22,218 bases of DNA from Methylococcaceae bacterium NSM2-1. Its GTDB lineage: Bacteria; Pseudomonadota; Gammaproteobacteria; Methylococcales; Methylomonadaceae. Made by a program: the position numbers and the translations under genes. Numbering within the stretch: the stretch's first letter is position 1; each line of letters opens with the position of its first letter. Positions 17,056 to 22,218 of this stretch are shown here, piece by piece. The notes under the pieces are model-generated. The model worked only from the letters and a program-made list of their open reading frames with translations. It had not been told where the DNA came from and did no database searches. The DNA lies in assembly GCA_002256705.1 (NCBI GenBank), contig NQJI01000005.1:1-22218 (forward strand), in the 5' to 3' direction.

Positions 17056-17193
17056 ATGAATAAACGAACTACCAAAAACGACTGGATCAATGCCGCCAGC
17101 ATCATGTACACATCACTAACAATGATTCTTCTTAGTTTACTCGTAACCTGGGGTATTGAACTCTTGATGAAAGAATTATATCGATTGGGGTAG
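17056..17193 (+). CDS. Small single-pass membrane protein, unknown
   Basis: This is a 45-residue protein with a charged N-terminus (MNKRTTKNDW), one hydrophobic segment at about 14-38 (IMYTSLTMILLSLLVTWGIELLM) and a short basic end, KELYRLG. Basic residues on both sides make the orientation unclear. A good ribosome-binding site, GAGGG at 17042-17046, and a PHO-box-like promoter directly upstream support a real gene despite its length. Small membrane proteins of this kind often modulate a larger membrane partner. A phosphate-linked role is inferred only from the promoter. I do not recognise the family. Confidence 0.6.
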   Translation: MNKRTTKNDWINAASIMYTSLTMILLSLLVTWGIELLMKELYRLG

Positions 17194-17195
17194 TC

Positions 17196-17363
17196 ATGCA
17201 GATATTCTACATACTGTCACCGCAAGACGCTTCAAAAACTTGTCGGGTTATGTTGCACTCGGCGACCTTTCCATGTGTCGCCAAAAGCGCCTACTTTTTG
17301 TATCCGTCCGCATTTTTTCCGGTGGTAGACATCACGAAGCTGATGTTGAGCATTTCATATTAA
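17196..17363 (+). CDS. Possible small ORF, unknown
   Basis: A 55-residue frame begins two bases after the stop of the small membrane protein gene (MQIFYILSPQDASKT) and ends MLSISY. The spacing would allow translational coupling, but there is no ribosome-binding site of its own, and the composition does not look strongly coding. It may be a chance frame. Confidence 0.2.
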   Translation: MQIFYILSPQDASKTCRVMLHSATFPCVAKSAYFLYPSAFFPVVDITKLMLSISY

Positions 17364-17439
17364 TTTAATATCAAGTTGTTCACAACCTGTTGCCACTGCG
17401 TACTCGCGCAAGGTATCTCTCAAAACTTTCACTAAAACC

Positions 17440-17470
17440 AGGGCACTATGCCCTACCCTTTCTGTTTAAT
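17440..17470 (+). terminator. Weak terminator-like hairpin
   Basis: AGGGCA (17440-17445) and TGCCCT (17449-17454) form a 6-base-pair stem with a 3-base loop. It is followed by the pyrimidine-rich ACCCTTTCTGTTT. It could end the transcript of the small membrane protein. The remaining bases of 17364-17609 hold only the pepA promoter candidate. Confidence 0.35.
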
Positions 17471-17517
17471 TCACTATTTAAAGAACCACTGTAGCTGTTT
17501 AGCGAAGATATTGGTTG

Positions 17518-17523
17518 TATAAT
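17518..17523 (+). promoter_or_regulatory. Possible -10 box for pepA
   Basis: A perfect TATAAT lies 87 bases before the pepA start. The -35 region at the right distance (around TGTTTA, 17496-17501) is a weak match, so the promoter call is tentative. Confidence 0.4.
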
Positions 17524-17609
17524 TCAACGTTAACAGCTCATCTTGATATGGCACTCATTCTGCCTGGTCACGATAAGATTTTTATTCAGCAAATAATATG
17601 AGTTAAGTT

Positions 17610-19097
17610 ATGGATTATGCTATAGAAACCGCACCCTTAGAAACATTGCAATGTGATTGTCTTATTGTTGGTGTTTACCAGGATCAACAACTCAGCGCGT
17701 CTGCAAGCTCAATCAACAATAGTACTCAGGGAGTTATTAACAAAATTCTTAGCCGCGGTGACATTAGCGGAAAAAATGGCGAAACCGTATTAATAAACGT
17801 CATCCCTGACAGTTCTATTGAGCGTATTTTGTTAGTCGGTCTGGGCGAAAACAAGCCTTTATCGGGCAAAAATTACAGAAAAGCACTCCTTGCAGCTATT
17901 AACAGCCTGAAAAAAACGCAAATAAAATCAGTCGTCTGTAGCCTGGCGGAGTGTGACGTTATGGCTAGCGATTGGCAATGGAAAACCCGTCAAATCGTCG
18001 AGGTTTTTAACGATGCTGTTTATCAATTCACGGCCTACAAAACGGATAAGGAAACCGAAAGCAAGGTTGAAAAAATAAGTATTACCACTTCCGAAACTGA
18101 ACTTAGGTCTGCACAAACAGGGCTAATACAAGGCAAGGCTATTGCCGAAGGGATAAACCTGACCAAACTGTTGGCTGATTTGCCCGGTAACATCTGTACA
18201 CCGACCTACCTTGCCCAGCAAGCTTTTGAACTGGGCAAAAAATACCCCAGCCTCGACATTAGTGTCCTTGAAGAATCCGACATGGAAAAGTTAGGTATGG
18301 GGGCCTTATTGTCGGTTTCCCGCGGTAGTCGTCAACCTGCCAAATTGATCACTCTGGACTATCGGGGCGGCGAAAAAAATGGCAAACCCATCGTATTAAT
18401 CGGCAAAGGCCTCACTTTTGATGCCGGTGGTATTTCCTTGAAACAAGCGCCCGGCATGGATGAAATGAAATACGATATGTGCGGTGGTGCGACGGTTTTG
18501 GGTACATTACTGGCCGCCGCACAAATGCAGTTGCCGCTGAATATTATCGGTTTGATTCCTTCATCAGAAAATATGCCTGATGGTGATGCCAATAAACCGG
18601 GCGATATTTTAACCAGCATGTCCGGCAAAACCATTGAAGTTTTAAACACAGACGCTGAAGGCCGATTGCTGCTTTGCGATACGTTAACTTATGCGGAAAG
18701 ATACAATCCCGATGTCGTTATAGACTTGGCAACCTTGACCGGCGCATGCCTGGTGGCATTGGGTCGCGTGCCTAGCGGTTTACTCGGCAATAATGATGCT
18801 TTATGCAATGACTTACTGGCTGCCAGTGAAACCGCCAACGATAGCCTGTGGCGTTTGCCCTTGTGGGAAGAATATCAGGAACAACTTAAATCCAATTTTG
18901 CCGACCTCGCCAATGTCGGTGGCAAGGATGCAGGTACCATTACTGCGGCCTGTTTTCTGTCACAGTTTGCCGAAAACTTCCACTGGGCGCATCTCGATAT
19001 TGCCGGTACAGCATGGCGCACTGGCCCAACCAAAGGCGCAACCGGTCGCCCGGTCCCCTTATTAAGCCAATACCTCATTAACCGGGCGCATGGCTGA
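17610..19097 (+). CDS. pepA: Leucyl aminopeptidase PepA (family M17)
   Basis: This cytosolic two-metal aminopeptidase (495 residues, hexameric in the family) cleaves N-terminal residues such as leucine. In some bacteria PepA also binds DNA in Xer recombination and transcription control. The metal ligands are all visible: K266 and D271 in GKGLTFDAGG, D289 in MKYDMCGG, and D348 and E350 in the signature NTDAEGRL. The N-terminal macro-like domain (about 1-160) is more divergent, as usual. The ATG at 17610 has only a weak GAG upstream. It overlaps holC by eight bases, an arrangement common in gammaproteobacteria. Confidence 0.96.
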   Translation: MDYAIETAPLETLQCDCLIVGVYQDQQLSASASSINNSTQGVINKILSRGDISGKNGETVLINVIPDSSIERILLVGLGENKPLSGKNYRKALLAAINSLKKTQIKSVVCSLAECDVMASDWQWKTRQIVEVFNDAVYQFTAYKTDKETESKVEKISITTSETELRSAQTGLIQGKAIAEGINLTKLLADLPGNICTPTYLAQQAFELGKKYPSLDISVLEESDMEKLGMGALLSVSRGSRQPAKLITLDYRGGEKNGKPIVLIGKGLTFDAGGISLKQAPGMDEMKYDMCGGATVLGTLLAAAQMQLPLNIIGLIPSSENMPDGDANKPGDILTSMSGKTIEVLNTDAEGRLLLCDTLTYAERYNPDVVIDLATLTGACLVALGRVPSGLLGNNDALCNDLLAASETANDSLWRLPLWEEYQEQLKSNFADLANVGGKDAGTITAACFLSQFAENFHWAHLDIAGTAWRTGPTKGATGRPVPLLSQYLINRAHG

Positions 19098-19524
19098 AGT
19101 CAGCTTTTATATCTTGCCATCAGAATCAGCGCAGGAACGGTATGAATTTGCCTGCAAACTCATTGAAAAAGCGTATCGTAGCGGTTGTTTTTGTTATGTA
19201 CTCACCGACAATGCAGAACAAAGCCAAAAAATAGACGACCTGCTCTGGACTTTCAGAGCAGGCAGTTTTATTCCGCACCAGATATACACTGGTGAGCTGC
19301 CAAATATTGAAAAAGTCATCTTGATTGGCTCACTCAACGCGCCTGAGAACTGGCAGAAAACAGTCATTAATCTGTCTTCGTATTGCCCCGAAGAATTCGA
19401 CAAAATCGAGCGTATCCTTGAAATATTGGATAATAGCGAAGCCACCAAAGAACTCGGCAGAAATCGTTACCGGCAATATCAACAATCAGGTGTAAATATA
19501 ACCACTCATAAGATTGGGCATTAA
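19090..19524 (+). CDS. holC: DNA polymerase III chi subunit HolC
   Basis: The chi subunit of the clamp-loader complex (144 residues) links the polymerase III holoenzyme to single-strand binding protein at the replication fork. The sequence follows the family: VSFYILPSES near the start, ACKLIEKAYRSGCFCYVLTDN, a central LLWTFRAGSFIPHQI, and PEEFDKIERILEILD towards the end. It starts inside the pepA stop region (eight-base overlap) and is surely co-transcribed with it. In many gammaproteobacteria valS comes next; here it does not. Confidence 0.93.
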   Translation: MAEVSFYILPSESAQERYEFACKLIEKAYRSGCFCYVLTDNAEQSQKIDDLLWTFRAGSFIPHQIYTGELPNIEKVILIGSLNAPENWQKTVINLSSYCPEEFDKIERILEILDNSEATKELGRNRYRQYQQSGVNITTHKIGH

Positions 19525-19559
19525 AGCCAAACAACAGAATTTTGAACTGGAGATAAAAC

Positions 19560-19979
19560 ATGAATGTATGGGTCTACGATCCACACGCTGGCGGAGTCAA
19601 GATTCCCTAAGCTGTTAAGCAACGCACTGAGCAGCGGATTCGCTTGTATGCCGACGCTAAGTACGCTGGAAAGTTTACCCGCTTAGGAATACGCTTTCAC
19701 GGAGCGTTCTGTTACATCGGCGCATATACTGAGCCTGTGGAACCGCCAGAGTCGCTGTTCCTCGTCGTGGATGAGACGCGGGAACAGTACCTTGAGCGGC
19801 TCCGGAACGCACCGCTACATTTGTGCCGGATACGTTACTTCGGAGATGAGGAGCAATGGAGCATGGACTTCTACACCTACAGCAACATGAAATATGAGCC
19901 GTGTGTGTTTGATAACGGGAGTTTCCATGGGACACCAGAAGAAGCATTCGAGGCATCAGCAGTCTACCTCCAAGACTAG
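19560..19979 (+). pseudogene. Small hypothetical protein gene with stop at codon 17
   Basis: An ATG at 19560 with a strong GGAG site at 19550-19553 opens MNVWVYDPHAGGVKIP. A TAA at 19608-19610 interrupts it, and the same frame then runs on for 122 codons (AVKQRTEQRIR ... YFGDEEQWSMDFYTYSNMKYEPCVF ... HGTPEEAFEASAVYLQD). The two parts look like one protein of about 139 residues, of a kind I recall as an uncharacterised family. A single G-to-T change (GAA to TAA) would explain the stop. Restart at TTG 19644 would give 111 residues, but no good ribosome-binding site is seen there. The gene is more GC-rich than holC. It is either recently inactivated or a sequencing error. Confidence 0.6.
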
Positions 19980-19983
19980 ATGC

Positions 19984-20092
19984 GTCGGGTTAGCTAGCAT
20001 AGCGTAACCCGACAAACCAATACCGCACCCGTTGGGTTACGGCGCAAAAGAGCATGCCCTGAGCGCAGCCGAAGGGACTCGCCTGACCCAAC
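19984..20092. repeat. Compound intergenic hairpin repeat
   Basis: The first stem is GTCGGGTTA (19984-19992) with TAACCCGAC (20005-20013), perfect over nine pairs. The second is GTTGGGT (20031-20037) with ACCCAAC (20086-20092). The second encloses a GAGCATGCCCTGAGCGCAGCC segment with CCCT and AGGG arms. Elements like these are common as dispersed repeats in proteobacterial and methanotroph genomes. The repeat separates the broken small gene from the restriction gene. Confidence 0.6.
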
Positions 20093-20121
20093 CTCGACCT
20101 TATCGCAAAACAAGGAACACA

Positions 20122-22218
20122 ATGCAACTTCAGCTTGAAGACCTGCTTTATCAAAACAATGCCATACAAAGCGCGGTTCAGCTTTTCAAAGGCCAAAGCA
20201 AGAATGTCTCTGAGCGTACGCTGCTATCCCAATCCAATGCCATCGTCATCACCCCAAACCAGTGCTTACTAAGCCCGGAGCAGTTGCACAAAAATAACAT
20301 TAGTATCCTGCAACAAAGCGCCCTTGCAGAAAACGAGGCCGCCTTAAGCGAAGAGCCGCAAATCTGTATCGAAATGGAAACCGGTACCGGAAAAACACTG
20401 GTTTATATCCGCACCCTGTACGAACTTTATAAAGAATACGGTTACACCAAGTTCATCATCCTCGTGCCATCCATAGCGGTAAAAGAAGGCATCATCAATA
20501 CGCTGGAAAGTTTTGCCGGGCAACTTAAAAGCCATTATCAGCATAAAATCCACTGGTTTGAATACGACAGCAAGCGCCTGAATCAACTCAAACACTTTAT
20601 CAACGACGATCAGCCTCAAATCATGCTGACCACCGTTCAGGCATTCACTGCAGAAGATCGCATCCTCAATCAAACAGGCCGGGATGACAGCATTGGCGGC
20701 TTTAGCTATCTTGAAGCCTTGGGTCAAACCCGGCCCATCATTATCATGGACGAACCCCAGGAAGGCATGGATACCGAGCTGGCGCAAAAACGCCTAAACA
20801 CCTTGACGCCGCTGTTTGTGTTTCGTTATTCGGCCACCCACAAGCGCATCATCAACCGGCTTTATCGCCTGACGCCCTATGATGCTTATTCCGAAGGCCT
20901 GGTGAAGAAAATTGAAGTGCTCTCGGTTGCAGAAATCAACGATGAAGCCATGCTGAAAATTGAATTACAGGAAATTCAGGCTCAGGCAGGGCAAGACCCG
21001 AAAGCCAGGCTCAATCTCTGGCACAATATCAAGGCTGGCTTTACGCTTAAACCCAGCAAATGACTTAAAGTCGGCGATAATTTGGGCGCGATAACCAACA
21101 ACATCAGCTACCAAGACTTTACCGTAGAGCGTATATACAAAGGCTTGCGCGATAAAAACTGGAAAATCCATTTCAGCAATGGCGTGGAAATAGAACAAAA
21201 CCAGCGCCAGGGAGATATAGGGGGCATATTCCGTCAGCAACTGTACTGGTTAATCAACAGTCATTTTGATAAACGGCAAAAACTCACCCCGCTCGGCATC
21301 AAATGTCTGTCACTTAATTTTTATCGACAAAGTCGATAATTACATCGGTTCCGAACCGCTGATAAAACAACTGTTTGCCGAAGAATATCAACGTGTTCAT
21401 CAGGAGCGCACCGGCAAGCAGCCCAGTCCCACACAGATTGTCGCAGTGCAAGGCTACTACTTTGCGCGTACCGGCAAAGGCGAATTTACCGATAACGAAA
21501 GCGCCATGCTCAAAAACAGGGAAATCTACGACCTTATTCTCAAAGACAAGCAGCAACTATTGTCATTGGAAAATCCGGTTGAATTCATCTTTTCGCATTC
21601 CGCGCTGGGTGTCGGCTGGGATAACCCCAATATTTTCAACATCGCCACGCTTAATCAGACCTACAGCGAAATTAAAAATCGCCAGGAAATAGGCCGGGGC
21701 CTGCGTATCTGCGTTAACCAGCAAGGCCAGCGCATTTATGACCCGGCCAGCGACGATACAGATGATGAAGTCAATGTGCTAACCCTCATCCCCAATGAAA
21801 CTTACGAAACCTTCGCCTTGCAATATCAGGCGCAATTGTCGGAAGAATTTGGCAAAGACGGTAAACAGCCTCCCCTGCGTAAAAATAACAAAGGCAATAA
21901 AAAGCAAAATAAACTGACCCGACACGAAGCCCGATTTAACAGCGACAGTTTCCGCAACTTCTGGAAGACATTGGCAAGAAAAACCCACTACACCGTGAGT
22001 TTTGATGAAGCTGAAATCATCAATCGCGGCATACAGGAACTGGGTAAAATAAAGATAGCCGCTTACGAAGCCGAAATACGCCTGACGCGCATCAAGGAAC
22101 TCCAAGATATACAAGGCAAAGGCGAGGAAGTCGGCAGGGAAATCACCCAACTTAAAGCCAGTTACTCGGCAGCGGATATTGTCGAACAAATCAGCGAGAA
22201 TACCTCACTCAGCTACAG
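20122..22218 (+). pseudogene. Type III restriction enzyme Res subunit, broken, runs off the window
   Basis: This is an SF2 helicase-type restriction subunit that, with the Mod methyltransferase, would cut unmethylated DNA in an ATP-dependent way. The start is ATG at 20122 behind AAGGAA at 20111-20116. Walker A is G88-TGKT, the DEAD-type box is D210-EPQ in IIIMDEPQ, and motif VI is QEIGRGLRI further on. A TGA at 21061-21063 breaks the frame after KPSK. The same frame resumes (KVGDNLGAITNNISYQ) to about 21315. There one base seems lost from a T-run (ATTTTTATCGAC) and the reading shifts to frame 2, which stays open to the window end (IDKVDNYIGSEPL onward). The nuclease domain should lie beyond. 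No mod gene precedes it. Either decayed or two sequence errors. Confidence 0.85.

Noticed and set aside
19608..19610. Stop codon read-through or recoding in the small gene
   Set aside because: TAA is not a known recoding codon in this setting and no special structure was seen after it; mutation is simpler.
21314..22189. Minus-strand frames within the Res gene
   Set aside because: They lie opposite plus-strand sequence that reads as Res with helicase motif VI, and have no recognisable protein features.

Overview
This window looks like chromosomal DNA of a gammaproteobacterium, most likely a methanotroph of the Methylobacter/Methylomonas type. That assignment is an inference. It rests on a soluble NAD-dependent formate dehydrogenase operon of the FdsGBACD type (the last step of C1 oxidation), a moderately AT-rich base composition, the pepA-holC pair, and many short dyad repeats between genes. 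No rRNA, tRNA or CRISPR array was seen.

Left part (1-6317): an AT-rich leader with a dyad operator-like site and a good sigma70 promoter precedes fdsG-fdsB-fdsA-fdhD(fdsC)-fdsD. The genes overlap or nearly touch and all read rightward. FdsG, FdsB and FdsA form the flavin / iron-sulfur / Mo-bis-MGD enzyme that turns formate and NAD+ into CO2 and NADH. FdhD sulfurates the Mo cofactor, and FdsD is the small delta subunit.

Middle part (6318-9938): a short coiled-coil protein of the sll1863 type with a clear terminator, a large membrane protein fused to a spermidine-synthase-like domain, then a cold-shock protein followed by a small RRM protein.

Accessory part (9939-13370): a long intergenic stretch carries a striking inverted repeat, followed by a heavily decayed ISAzo13-type transposase. 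Next come an OmpR-type regulator whose receiver domain has lost its phosphoacceptor and conserved lysine, and a transposase C-terminal remnant that ends 15 bases before the next gene.

Phosphate-linked part (13383-17363): a lipoprotein alkaline phosphatase, a secreted cysteine-rich PQQ-like beta-propeller protein, and a 45-residue membrane protein preceded by three PHO-box-like heptamers on an 11-base period. A common phosphate-starvation theme is an inference.

Right part (17610-22218): pepA and holC overlap as usual, but valS, the common next gene, does not follow. Instead there is a small gene with a stop at codon 17, a compound hairpin repeat, and a type III restriction (Res) gene broken by a stop and a frameshift, with no mod gene before it. 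This end looks like decaying acquired DNA.

No plainly new multi-gene system was found. The best leads are the PHO-box small membrane protein, the pseudo-receiver regulator, the 10.16-10.24 kb inverted repeat with competing folds, and the broken solitary Res.
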